A stretch of DNA of 23,666 nucleotides, from the NCBI GenBank assembly GCA_003427395.1, contig BFEA01000180.1, positions 2,252,000 to 2,275,665 on the forward strand. Direction: 5' to 3'. Positions 1 through 8,632 of this stretch are shown here, piece by piece; the stretch's first letter is position 1, and every line of letters begins with the position of its first letter. This DNA comes from Chara braunii. Lineage: Eukaryota > Streptophyta > Charophyceae > Charales > Characeae. The position numbers and the translations under genes are program-made. The notes under the pieces were generated by a model. That model did no database searches, was not told the origin of the DNA, and worked only from the letters and a program-made list of their open reading frames with translations.

Positions 1-2
1 GA

Positions 3-1004
3 CGCCTACACGAGGTGTACGGATCCCAGCTCCGCTTCTCATCGTCTTACCACCCTCAGACGGATGGTCAGACTGAGGTCACCAACAAAACTCTTGGTAA
101 TATCCTCCGAAAGTTTGTTAGGGATGACCAGCAGTGAGACTTACACTTAGCCCATGTGGAGATTGCGTACAACCACGCTGTTTCGCCAGCCACGGGGATG
201 TCGCCATTCTATTGTGACCTCGGCTACCACCCTCGCGTACCCGCGGATTTTCTACGACCATCGCGGTTGCGCCCAGTCACTCGTTGCCCTGCGCTTGACG
301 ACTGGATCGCCCACATGGCGGCGATTATGAAGCGCGCACGCGAGAGTTTAGCCAACTCCCAGACTCGCATGGCCGCACGAGCGAACCGATCACGAATGGA
401 TCATCCATTCAAAGTCGGTGACGATGTGCTCGTCGACGCACGCCACTTACAGCTCGAAGCAGATACGCTTCGCAAGTTCAGGCGTCGTTTCTTCAGTCCA
501 TGCCGCATCCTTTAGGCCGTCGGTTCTGATACTGCCGCTAGTCCGGTCAGCTTCCGTGTGAAGCTACCTGATTATCTTCGACAGGCTCGCGTACACGATG
601 TTTACCACGTCTCCTTGCTGCGTCCTTATCGCAAACCGTCCGAGCGCTTTGCCGGACACCCTTATGAGCGCCCTGTACCTATCATGGTGAACGGTCACGA
701 GGAGTTCGTTATTTCCGGCATCGTATCACGCCGAGTTACCGACGATAACCCTCCACGCATCGAGTACCTTGTGCGTTGGAAGGGCTACCCTGATGCGGAG
801 GCAACTTGGGAGCCCCTCGAGCACTCTCAGCATGCCAGGATGTTGGTGCGTGCATATGATCGTGCTCGTCATGCTGAGACATCTGCTTCTACTCAGCCGA
901 CTGACCCTCTTCCTCCTCCTCCGGCTGAGGAGATTGCTGAGGACGCGCCCGCTCCCTCTGAGGTCGTTCCTCAACCGCAGACGGTCGCCTTCAAGCGTCC
1001 ATAG
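3..1004 (+). pseudogene. Ty3/gypsy chromovirus pol, integrase C-terminus with chromodomain (decayed)
   Basis: This is the 3' end of a retrotransposon polyprotein; the rest lies outside the window. One reading frame runs from base 3 to a TAG at 1002-1004. It opens with the integrase signature YHPQTDGQTE, whose final Glu (codon 75-77) is the third residue of the DDE triad. It continues through an integrase C-terminal GPY/F-like module ending HVSLLRPY, then a chromodomain at about 699-872 with the cage context YLVRWKGY and ATWEP, and a Pro/Glu-rich tail. Chromodomain integrases target insertion to modified chromatin. Two in-frame stops break it: TGA at 135-137, where relatives usually have Trp, and TAG at 513-515. 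The frame is otherwise unshifted, so the copy is fairly young or was recently constrained. I see no polypurine tract or LTR directly downstream. Confidence 0.9.
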
Positions 1005-1990
1005 CGCACTCATCGTCGCCCTTCGCGTTACGATGACTAACACTCTTATCCTCTATCTTTCCCCATTGACTCACACCATCAGGTACTCCATCATTATCTC
1101 TTCTTCAGGATGTCAGCGTTTTGCGGCTCTGCTTCGACATCGACGCCACTGCTACTTCATCGACGTCATTGACTACTTCGACGACTTCATCTACTTTGGA
1201 CGTGACTACTTCACATCACCACCCTACCCTGTATACTCCCTTGCCCCTGTCGCATGATGGTGCTCACTTAGCTGGGTCTCTTTGAGTTTGGCTTTCCCTT
1301 GGTATCACATAGGCATTGGGACCGTAGCATTATCTTGGCTTCCTTGCTCCCAGATCTAGCTCCCTTTCCCAGTCGGTGAGTTGTGTGCATGTTTCCCTCA
1401 CCCACTGCCCTCATCACCCTAGCGCTGGCTATTGCGTGCCTCCAGTTCGGCATAGCTCCACCCTATTCCAGGCTCCCCTTTTCATGGTCGACCCTGCATG
1501 GTGTCACCCTTTTGTCGAGCATTACCCGCCTTGATGGTCTATCTGTTAGGGTCATTGGTTTTGTTTCGCTACCACTCTCCCACTTTGAGCCTGATGACCT
1601 ATCCCACCTTCATGTGTGACTGCCCTTAGGAGTTTCAATTCTTAGGCTGCATTCACCCCCTCTGAGACCATCCCACTCTTAGTGGTTCAGCGACATCACA
1701 TTATCTTCTGACATATTGCTCTTTTCCTTTCAGCACTGAGGCCACTACCTCCAGGACTCTAGGATTGTATCATACTACATTTCATTTTCTGTTGTTAGCT
1801 AGGATATGTATACCAGATATTTGCTTTTCTTTTGACATTATGTAGCTTAGGATGCATCGCATGGACTCCGCATAGAGCTTGGTCCGCATCCTAGATTTCT
1901 CAGCTTTCTTTATTGCAGAGTTCCGCTGCTTTTGCGGATAGCGTGTTTATGGCTCTTGCAATCCATTACAGGTCTGAGGATCGTTCAGCG
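1005..1990. other. No gene seen; pyrimidine-rich spacer
   Basis: After the pol stop the sequence is C+T rich on the plus strand. I see no conserved coding motif, RNA gene or clear repeat. The 162-codon open stretch at 769-1257 overlaps the chromodomain in another frame and has the low-complexity Leu/Ser make-up of a shadow frame. This may be the 3' untranslated part of the gypsy element, but no LTR edge is visible. Confidence 0.5.
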
Positions 1991-2708
1991 GGCCTTCATC
2001 TGCCCTGGCCTACAGCCAGGGCCTATTTGGCTATTTGCCGAGTTCGGTCTGTGGGACCAGGCCGTGGCCTGACCCCATAGGCCGTGTGCTGTTCTAGCCC
2101 TGCCCGGTACCACTGTCGGTACCAGGCCAGTCCAGTCCAATCTGTCAGTCCGCTAGGGGTATACCCCAGCTGTTGTCTGTTTTTCCTCATTCTTCACTTT
2201 TGCAGATCTTGGAGTACATGCATGATGAGTTTGCGTCGGAGCTACACTGTCCCTTCCAGATCCATCTCTATCTCCTCCCTCGTCTACCCTTCGTCTCCGT
2301 CCTGTCGGACCGCCATCCCGGCGGGTCCGGCACAAGACCGGAGCATTTTTCTATGTGGCGGCACATTTTCAGCCTTGGATCTGGCTGAGATCCAACGCTA
2401 GCAATAATCCGAGCTACCCCCTAGTAACCCTTGCTTCAATTTTGAGTCCCTAAGTCCAGTTTTTCAGTTTTTGGTGTATCTGGCTTTCTTTTTGGGCCAA
2501 ATGCACTGTTTTGTCCTTTTCCCTCTTTTGTTTCTTTCCATTTTGGACTGCCACCTCATTCCGGAGCTAGCCGTTTTGAGCTGGCCCACAAAAAACGGCT
2601 AGTTCCTCTCTACCATGAGATCTGATCTCAGATCCATGGCCCAAAAGAAAACCGGTCACTTCCTTTTTGCATTTTCTCTCATTCTCAGCTTTTTAATTCA
2701 GATTTTAT

Positions 2709-2843
2709 TGAGGTCACAGTTGGGACCTGCCAGTCCCTCATTCAATTTAATCCGGATTGCCCTCCCTCATTCTATGAGGGTCTCATTCTATGAGGGATGA
2801 GGTCACAGTTGGGACCTGCCAGTCCCTATTGTGCAGGTCCCAA
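2709..2843. repeat. 30-bp direct repeat, second copy inside a hairpin
   Basis: A 30-bp sequence at 2709-2738 is repeated exactly at 2798-2827. Between them a 15-bp unit, CTCATTCTATGAGGG, is itself duplicated (2766-2780 and 2782-2796). The second 30-bp copy forms the left side of an 11-bp-arm hairpin (2809-2819 with 2833-2843). The first copy lacks the right arm. This suggests duplication followed by loss of one arm, or replication slippage at a foldback. Confidence 0.8.
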
Positions 2844-3805
2844 TAGGCCGGCACACTCTCCTCCACCCTTTTCTCCCGTTTTGTCTCATTCTCCCTCCTT
2901 TTCCTCTCTTTTTTCTTTCTTTTCATTTATTTCTGTTGCGACAAGTATCAAACTGTTGTGCACCCTCTTTCTAGGCCCTAGGGCCTCATTCAAGGCCAGG
3001 TTCGTGGCTGTTACTTGGCCGTTACGTCTCGGATTCCAATAATGGCACCCCCATGCTCCTAGGGGGCTCCATTTTGCTCCCGTTTGCCCAATTTTGAGCC
3101 CTTTTTGCTCCGATTTTCTAAGGGCAACTTTTTTCTCATGTTGAGCCTCTCAAGGCTCTATTTTTTTATGCCTTGCTAGTCCGAGATATCCCGGACTGCT
3201 GGGCAGCCTTCCCAACATCCTTATTTCATTTTTCTTTCTCCCATGACTCTCCCACTTGCTCTCACTAGTGCTTGCATTAGTGGTGCTAATATTTTCCACC
3301 GTCTAGATCCTCGATCTCGAATGTGCCGTTTGCTTGCACAATTATTCATTGTGTTTGCTCATGGTTCCCTTGGGACATCCCAAGTCCCTGCCATTTTCCT
3401 ATATGCTAGCTCCATTTCTTTGTCTCGCCGGTGGTCCTGCCGGCGCGTGTCCCGTTTTTCGATTTTTATTATTTGGACCCATTTGGTTCCCGGCAACATT
3501 CCGGACGACGTCCCATTTTTATTTTTTAGGGGCCCATTGCCCTTGGTGGTCCCATCATTTCTACATGTGTGCCGATTTTTTAGGTCGTGAGATCTCATCT
3601 CACGGTTGCCGTTTACCGCCTTTACTTGCCCCTTACCGAAATTGCTCCTTTCTTAGCCTTCCGGGCTTGCCGTAGCCCATTCCCCTTTGGCCTTGGCATC
3701 CCCATGCAGTCCGTAATTTCTCGGACTGCAGTCACGGCTGTTTTCTACACCTACAGCCCCACAACTTGCCTATTGTTAAAAGAACATGAAGCGTTAAATT
3801 TTCTA

Positions 3806-4019
3806 GTGTATCCGGGCTCAATATTGGCCCCGGATGCACCTAGAACATGTGTTTTCTCTCCCCCATGCAGTCCGTTGCAACTCGGACTGCAATGGGGGTC
3901 AATTCCTTAGCCCCAATGCCCCACAATTAACCCTTACTCAAAAGAAAAAGAAACGGTCAATTCCCAAGTGCATCCGGCCTTGATTTTTTGTCCGGATGCA
4001 CCTAAAACATGTGTTTCTC
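3806..4019. repeat. Duplicated GTGCATCCGG...CCGGATGCAC hairpin module
   Basis: The hairpin at 3806-3839 and the one at 3968-4001 are each followed by the same tail (ACCTA-AACATGTGTTT), so a module of about 50 nt is present twice, 162 nt apart. Loop sequences have diverged while the stems are kept: the first copy has one G-T wobble, the second is perfect. Confidence 0.75.
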
Positions 4020-4044
4020 CTCATGCATGTATTCCGTTTTATTC

Positions 4045-4117
4045 CGGTTGCAAAAGGCCTTGATTTTCTTTGATTTTCTCAGCAAAAATCAAAGAAAATT
4101 AAAGTCCTTTGTAACCG
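4045..4117. repeat. Long inverted repeat, 33-nt arms and 7-nt loop
   Basis: Arms 4045-4077 and 4085-4117 are complementary at 28 of 33 positions, with 15 uninterrupted pairs next to the loop. All five differences are transitions, and three of them would be G-U pairs if the plus strand is transcribed. The size resembles a short foldback transposon remnant or a small-RNA hairpin precursor. No flanking target duplication is apparent. Confidence 0.85.
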
Positions 4118-4192
4118 CCATATTTCATAATGAATCTGGTCACGGATGAATCTCCCCAAGTGACCATTTTTTACCGTTAAGGCCTTTTTCTC

Positions 4193-4226
4193 TTTTATTT
4201 TATTTTATTTTATTTTATTTTATTTT
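4193..4226. repeat. (TTTTA)n microsatellite
   Basis: About six to seven uninterrupted TTTTA pentamers. It lies just before the inverted repeat 4243-4273, whose 11-bp arms are perfect (CAGTAGGGACT and its complement) with a 9-nt loop. Confidence 0.95.
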
Positions 4227-4804
4227 CTCCTCCTTTCTTGGACAGTAGGGACTACCTATGGCAGTCCCTACTGATGGCCAACTCACTCACTCCCTCTCAC
4301 TCTTTTTGTCTTATTCTCCCCCATTTATTTATTTTTTCTCTTTTTTTTGTAACATTCCAAGTGTCAAGTGACCGTTAGGGCCCTTTTCTAGCCTCTTCCT
4401 CTCAGTTTTGGCCCTCCCTATGCCCAAGGTGCAGTCCGTTATTTCTCTGACTGCAATAATGGCCTTCCCATGCCCATGGGAGCCTCCTTTTACTCCTACA
4501 TTTCTCCCACAATGGTCCCTCCTACTCCGATTTTCTCCCGGAGGGCTATTTTTCACATGGGGTCTTATTTGACTCTATTTTCTTGAGGGACGCTGATCCG
4601 AGATTTTTCGGATTGCTCCCATGCCTCCCACTTCAGTTTTCTTTACTTCTCCTTTTCCTTTTGGCCTTCCCGTTTGTCACCACTAGTACTTGCACCATTC
4701 TTGGCCGTCAAGATGTCGATCTTGATGGTGCACCTTGCATTTATTATTTTTTCCTCATGCGGTGCCGCCGTTTCTTCTCGGGACTTTCACATGTCCCGCC
4801 ACTT

Positions 4805-4906
4805 GTTCCGTCGGTGGTCCCTGACACTTAGTCCCGTCGGTGGTCCCCGACACTTAGTCCCGCCGGTGGTCCCCGACACTTAGTCCCGCCGGCGGTCCCC
4901 GACATT
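4805..4906. repeat. 26-bp minisatellite, four copies
   Basis: Units start at 4805, 4831, 4857 and 4883, built around GTCCCG(T/C)CGGTGGTCCCCGAC plus ACTTA. The first units can each fold a 5-bp GTCGG/CCGAC stem. Differences are single substitutions; the last unit ends in a T run. A short related stem (CGGGAC...GTCCCG) lies just upstream at 4779-4798. Confidence 0.9.
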
Positions 4907-5446
4907 TTTTCGCCCCGAATGCCATTATTTTTACTTGGTCCCATGTGGCCCCGGGTACCTTCCCCGAGGTGTCTCATGCCCCTTGGGCGTCTTGTCGCCC
5001 CATAGCGACCCCTCTCCTTAGTCTTTCCTCGCGCTTTGTGCGTGCTGATCTCTTTGGTCGTGGGCCTCCGCTCCGAGGCTCCCGTAGGTGGCCCTCACGT
5101 TGGCCCCTTATTTCCTGGCTACCCGCGGCTTCTGGCCGCCCATCCCTCGACTTCCTCATTCCCTTATTGTTGTCGTGCTGCAATTGCTAGTTCAAAGGGC
5201 CCTTTCGCCTTAGTCTTATTGCATTCCGATGACCCTCCCGGCCTCATGCTATGTTCTATGTGCCCTTGCTCTTGCGCTCGTTTGCTTGTCGTCGCTAGTT
5301 CTTTCCTCCTATGGTTCTCTCCCCAGGGCATCACTCCGTCCTGCGGCCTAATCCTTTGTTTTTTTCTCTCTCCCGCTTCCTCACTCCAGATTTCTCTGTT
5401 GTGCACAATTTGTCCATATTCAACCTCTCGAGTGACGGGAAGTTTT
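4907..5446. other. No gene seen
   Basis: GC-richer stretch with no recognisable coding motif. The 201-codon open frame at 5036-5641 (+) is Leu/Ser/Pro-rich, crosses obvious repeat and hairpin sequence, and has no domain I recognise. A 12-bp palindrome, AAAGGGCCCTTT, lies at 5194-5205. Confidence 0.5.
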
Positions 5447-5502
5447 TCGGGACCCACCAGTCCCGACACATTCCCCTCACTCATTCGCGATGTCCTTATC
5501 GC
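5447..5502 (-). promoter_or_regulatory. Polypurine-tract-like site (PPT2) with hairpins
   Basis: Read on the minus strand, a hairpin (stem 5487-5491 with 5498-5502) is followed by GAGTGAGGGGAA (5482-5471) and then TGTGTC, the usual TG start of an LTR. This is the expected arrangement at the 3' end of an LTR retroelement internal region, where the purine run primes plus-strand DNA. A second hairpin (5447-5453 with 5460-5466) falls just inside the would-be LTR. The site is related in sequence to 6746-6781. No second LTR copy was found, so the call rests on the motif alone. Confidence 0.45.
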
Positions 5503-5716
5503 ACATCAAGCTCTTGTCAGTGGGTTTTGGAGAGATAGACGGGAGAGGAGGATGAGATGTTATGGATGGTTAGTTTGTCAGGGTCCGTTTTGTTATTTTC
5601 CCATTCCTTTCTTAAGGTTTTCCTTAGTTTCCGCCCCTTAGGGTGGAGGAGAGTATGGGGGAGTCAAAGGTTCTTCTTCGGGTTTTCTTCAGCTTAGACC
5701 AGTTTGCTCATTTCCG

Positions 5717-6226
5717 TCATAGCTCTGCCTCTTTTATTTTTCCCTCAATCGAGATGCGAACTTCCTCTTCAGTCAATTCTGTATACCCAACAGGGCAACT
5801 CATAATTCTTTCGATTTCAGTAACATGAAGTAGACGAGGCTTTCCTTGCTTCATGCACTTAACTTACTAGCATGCGGACTTTATTCCCAGGATGACAATT
5901 TGTTGTCATAACACAATTGGCTTTCTCATATTTTTTTTGCCTTAGCATTGTTGTTAACAAATTGTAGGCAAGTTTCCGGATATGATTCGATGTCAGGCGT
6001 TTGCTCCGGAAGGGGGATGTGCGTCTAGTACAACCGCCGCCTTTGCTATGGTGATACCCACTTTGAATCAACGAACCCAGACACAACTCTTTGTAATCTC
6101 AGAACTATCTTCCCATTTCATTGAGAAAACATTCTTGGGCAGAAACCATTTTGATTTCGTCTTATTCATTACTCTTAGAGTTTATCAAAAAGTAGTCAAC
6201 TTTTCGGCCCGTGCAATCCATGTTTT
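5717..6226 (-). pseudogene. DNMT3-like DNA cytosine-5 methyltransferase, C-terminal half (relic)
   Basis: Reading the minus strand from about 6226 to a TGA at 5717-5719, one frame with small shifts shows, in order: KNVFSMKWED, matching catalytic motif VI (normally ENV) of C5 methyltransferases; VVLDAHPPSGAN then HRI and GNLP, matching the DA...RxRyfWgNLP stretch of DNMT3; KANCVMTTNCHPGNK, matching the region before the target-recognition segment; and GKPRLLHVTEIERIM then PVGYTE, matching the DNMT3 TELERIFGFPVHYT block. DNMT3 enzymes methylate DNA de novo. It is broken: stops at 6082-6087 upstream on the fragment, at 6068-6070, 5993-5995 and 5954-5956, a shift near 5955, and Lys in place of the catalytic Glu. 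The Pro-Cys motif IV half is absent; a 63-bp tandem array begins beyond. It ends about 235 nt before PPT2, so it may have been cargo of a minus-strand retroelement. Confidence 0.7.
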
Positions 6227-6397
6227 TTCGTCATTCTTTCCTCAGTCTCCTCTTAGTCAGTTCTCATGTATTTTTCCTATGTCATTTTGCCCGGCTTTTT
6301 CTAGCCCTGCCAGTTCTGCATGCATGTCACCCTCATTCTCGAAATCCGCATTATGTAGTTCATTCATACGCATCTTTTCTTCCGGCATCTCCCCTGG

Positions 6398-6690
6398 CCT
6401 TGCTCAAACTCATGCAACGTCCATTACGCATCTCTCACTTTTCTAGGCGTCTTTGCCAGTCCTTTCCTTAAGCTCATGCAACCCCAACCACCCGTATCTT
6501 TCTCTTTTGACCGCCCTACCAGGCCTTCTCTCAAGCCTGCACAAGGTAAATTACTCTTCCACTTCTCTTCTGGCTCTCTTGTCGGACCTTTTCTTAAGCC
6601 CACGCAACGTCAGTTACTCATCCATTTCTCTTCTTCTGGACATCTTGCCAGACTTTTTCTTAAGCCTGCGCAAAGTCAATTACACAACCT
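6398..6690. repeat. Diverged ~63-bp tandem array, about five units
   Basis: Units begin near 6398, 6461, 6524, 6587 and 6653, each starting CCTT-CTTAAGCC-TGCGCAA or a close variant and ending near CTTGCCAGA. The period is 63 bp except the fourth unit (66). One more weak unit may precede it. Divergence is considerable, so the array is old. Plus-strand open frames crossing it are Ser/Leu/Phe-rich and not protein-like. Confidence 0.8.
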
Positions 6691-6714
6691 TTTTTTTTTT
6701 TTTTTTTTTTTTTT
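6690..6714. repeat. Poly-T run (25 nt)
   Basis: Uninterrupted T run that ends the last 63-bp unit. On the minus strand it is poly-A. I see no target duplication or retrogene body attached, so it is called simply a homopolymer. Confidence 0.9.
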
Positions 6715-6745
6715 GTTGCACGCTTTTTCATTGGCAGATGGCACA

Positions 6746-6781
6746 CCTTCCCCCCACTCAAAATGCGATGTCCCCATCGCA
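6746..6781 (-). promoter_or_regulatory. Polypurine-tract-like site (PPT1) with hairpin
   Basis: On the minus strand a 7-bp hairpin (6775-6781 with 6764-6770, loop TCCC on the plus strand) is followed by TTTTGAGTGGGGGGAAGG and then TGTGCC. A purine tract of this kind directly before TG is the standard junction of internal region and 3' LTR in gypsy elements. It resembles 5471-5502 closely: both have the hairpin with a GTCC-type loop and the same CCCC-ACTCA context. Whether it marks a separate element or a duplication of PPT2 is not decided by the sequence. Confidence 0.5.
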
Positions 6782-7494
6782 CGACTAGTTCTCACTCGGA
6801 GGTACGCAACCTTTGACCCACCAACGGTATGGCGTGTGGTTGGAAAAAGTAAATGAGACTTAGGAGAAGAATGGCTCTCTCGCCCATTTGGCTCCATGCC
6901 CTTGACATTTAGGTGCTCAACATGAGGCGCAGTTTGAACTCCCCGACTAGAGCTCTTTGTCGGAGTTAGTTCCGGACGGCTCGCACCAATCAAAGAGAAA
7001 GATGCCTTGGTCCTTTAACCCTCATCCTTCCTTACGAGGAACAGGTCGCGCTGAGACTTTCCCTTTAAAAGGGCAGAGGTCCTGGGGTCGCAGTGCGAGC
7101 ACCGGTATCCCCGTCTTGCTGAGACCCGAGACTAGAAAAAAAAGAAAAACTCATTCAATGCTATTTCCATATTTTTTTTAACATGCCTAGGGTCCCCCAA
7201 CTATGCAATGCAATATCAAATTCTCAAACACTCAATCCAACGCTATTTCCAAGGCTGATTCTCATGGCTGGCCCGAAAGCCTCTCATCAACAGGGCCACC
7301 CCTTGTGGCCGCTCTGGCGGTCGCTTTCTCAATAGCCATCTTTTCAAGGACCGACCTGTCGGCCCACCTTCAATCCTGAACTTTCACATTCCCTAATATT
7401 GATTCTTTATGATCGTCCCAACTGTTCATGCCCTTCTTAACTTAAGGCTCAACCTTCTTTATCCTGCCCTTCTCATTCTCTTTCATCCATCCGC
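6782..7494. other. No gene seen
   Basis: Mixed-composition DNA without a coding motif I recognise on either strand. It includes a degenerate CTCAATCCAACGCTATTTCC sequence found in two similar forms near 7150 and 7225. If 5.5-19.7 kb is one element, pol would be expected between 6.8 and 8.6 kb, but no reverse transcriptase, RNase H or integrase motif was visible here. Confidence 0.5.
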
Positions 7495-7585
7495 TTGGCT
7501 ATTTCAATGACCGACCCACCGACCTTTTCCATCTCTTTTATCTATCCCATTGGCTATTTCAATTACCGACCCACCGACCTTTTCA
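7495..7585. repeat. 55-bp tandem duplication
   Basis: TTGGCTATTTCAAT(G/T)ACCGACCCACCGACCTTTTC occurs at 7495 and again at 7550, with one difference in the shared 35 bases. Short CTTTCTCAATCA repeats follow at about 7612-7640. Confidence 0.85.
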
Positions 7586-7700
7586 CTGCTCATTCCATCT
7601 CATTCTCAATCATCCTTTCTCAATCAACCTTTCTCAATCAATTACGCAGGGGACCCCAGTGCCTATTTCAAAAGGAATGACCCTTGTTAGGGGCCATTCC

Positions 7701-7898
7701 CGAACAACCTCGTTAGGGTCGTTATTTTCCATTCTCAAGTCGAACAGCCTGGTTAGGGTCATTCCTTTCCATTCTCAAGTCGAACATCCTGGTTAGGGTC
7801 ATTCCTTTCCATTCGCAAGTCGAGCAGCCTGGTTAGGGCCATTCCTTTCCATTCTCAAGTCGAACACCCTGGTTAGGGCCATTCCTTTCCATTCTCAA
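7701..7898. repeat. 40-bp minisatellite, five copies
   Basis: Units start at 7701, 7741, 7781, 7821 and 7861, with the core CGAACA-CCTGGTTAGGG(T/C)CATTCC. The middle copies are nearly identical; the first is the most diverged. The copies are contiguous with no unique spacers, so this is not a CRISPR-like array. No open frame is maintained through it. Confidence 0.95.
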
Positions 7899-8006
7899 TG
7901 TTAGTGCCCGAGGGGGTGGGTCTCGAGGTTACGGATCCCATTTCTGTCTTGGAGGTTAGAAGATGGTCATCTCATCTTTTGCGTGCTGTTCTCTTTCTTC
8001 CATTTC

Positions 8007-8056
8007 TCACAGTAATGTACTATCCATTTCATTTATCACAGTAATGTACTATCCAT
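8007..8056. repeat. 29-bp tandem duplication
   Basis: TCACAGTAATGTACTATCCAT occurs at 8007-8027 and exactly again at 8036-8056, separated by a short CATTT-type linker. Confidence 0.9.
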
Positions 8057-8632
8057 GCATTCATCCGACTTAGCGTCTAGCACTCAAGTTGGGGCTCGCG
8101 ACCCCAAGCAGCACTAGCTCACCCGGTCGTTCAACCATAGCAAGAGACAGGGGCGCCGCCTTTTTTCTTCACTCATTCCGACGACTCAGATCTTGACCAT
8201 TCTCAGACTAATTCATGACTCGGTTGGATTAGGCTCCTAGGGAAGGAATATTCTTCATGCTTCTTAACCCATAGGTTCCCTAACCTCTCTTGTACTCGAC
8301 CAATCATTCAATGCCATGGTTCGCTCGTCAATCCGTACTCAAGGTTTTCCCCTCTCAAAAACATAATCCTTATTTCATTCAGAATTCACAATCCACCCTC
8401 TCCCAATTGGTCTCATCCCAATCCCATGTCTTTGTCTTATGTACCCAAGGTAGCTCATCCAAAAAGTAGCCTTAAAAACTATCTCCTATCTTATCGTGAC
8501 ACAGCCTTAGCTGACCCTCTTTTCACTTCATCCTTAGCAAGCTTGCCCATACTGTACACGTTCTCGTCATTCTCATGTCTCCGCAGACAGAAAAGCGGCG
8601 ATCCTTTTCGTTGCTAAGTCAACACCTAGTTC
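8057..8632. other. No gene seen
   Basis: Nothing recognisable on either strand; the open frames are short and low-complexity. It separates the retroelement relics to the right from the repeat-rich part to the left. Confidence 0.5.

Larger units (their letters stand above)
3705..4454. repeat. TGCAGTCCG...CGGACTGCA hairpin family, three clear copies
   Basis: The same stem recurs at 3705-3730 (9-bp arms), 3860-3898 (15-bp arms with a bulged A) and 4431-4454 (8-bp arms, one mismatch). Loops are 8 to 9 nt and related (TAATTTCT, TTGCAACT, TTATTTCT). Weaker relatives with stems around TCCG/CGGA lie at 3178-3197 and 4596-4613. Flanks differ, so the hairpin itself appears to be the unit that was copied or conserved. 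Confidence 0.75.
2002..4798. repeat. Hairpin-dense, gene-free region (many short inverted repeats)
   Basis: By eye I count more than fifteen perfect or near-perfect inverted repeats with short loops. Examples by outer limits and arm length: 2002-2022 (8 bp), 2567-2602 (11), 2613-2639 (12 with one bulge), 2809-2843 (11), 3426-3445 (6), 3586-3604 (7), 3705-3730 (9), 3806-3839 (11 with one wobble), 3860-3898 (15 with one bulge), 3968-4001 (10), 4045-4117 (33), 4137-4166 (7), 4243-4273 (11), 4691-4732 (nested 7+7) and 4779-4798 (6). Arm sequences mostly differ from one hairpin to the next, so this is not one simple repeat. No coding motif is visible in any frame. It could be a long structured LTR or leader of a retroelement, or several small foldback elements. 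Confidence 0.7.

Noticed and set aside
135-137. TGA as a sense codon for Trp (alternative code)
   Set aside because: TAG and TAA also interrupt the same families, and frameshifts are common, so decay explains the stops better.
5036-5641. 201-codon plus-strand open frame
   Set aside because: Low-complexity Leu/Ser/Pro/Phe composition and passage through the PPT2 hairpin; no recognisable domain.
6690-6714. Poly-A tail of a minus-strand retrogene (methyltransferase relic)
   Set aside because: The run lies upstream of the methyltransferase in minus-strand sense, not after its 3' end, and terminates the 63-bp array.
7701-7898. Regularly repeated 40-bp units considered as a CRISPR-like array
   Set aside because: Units are contiguous with no unique spacers, in eukaryotic-looking DNA.
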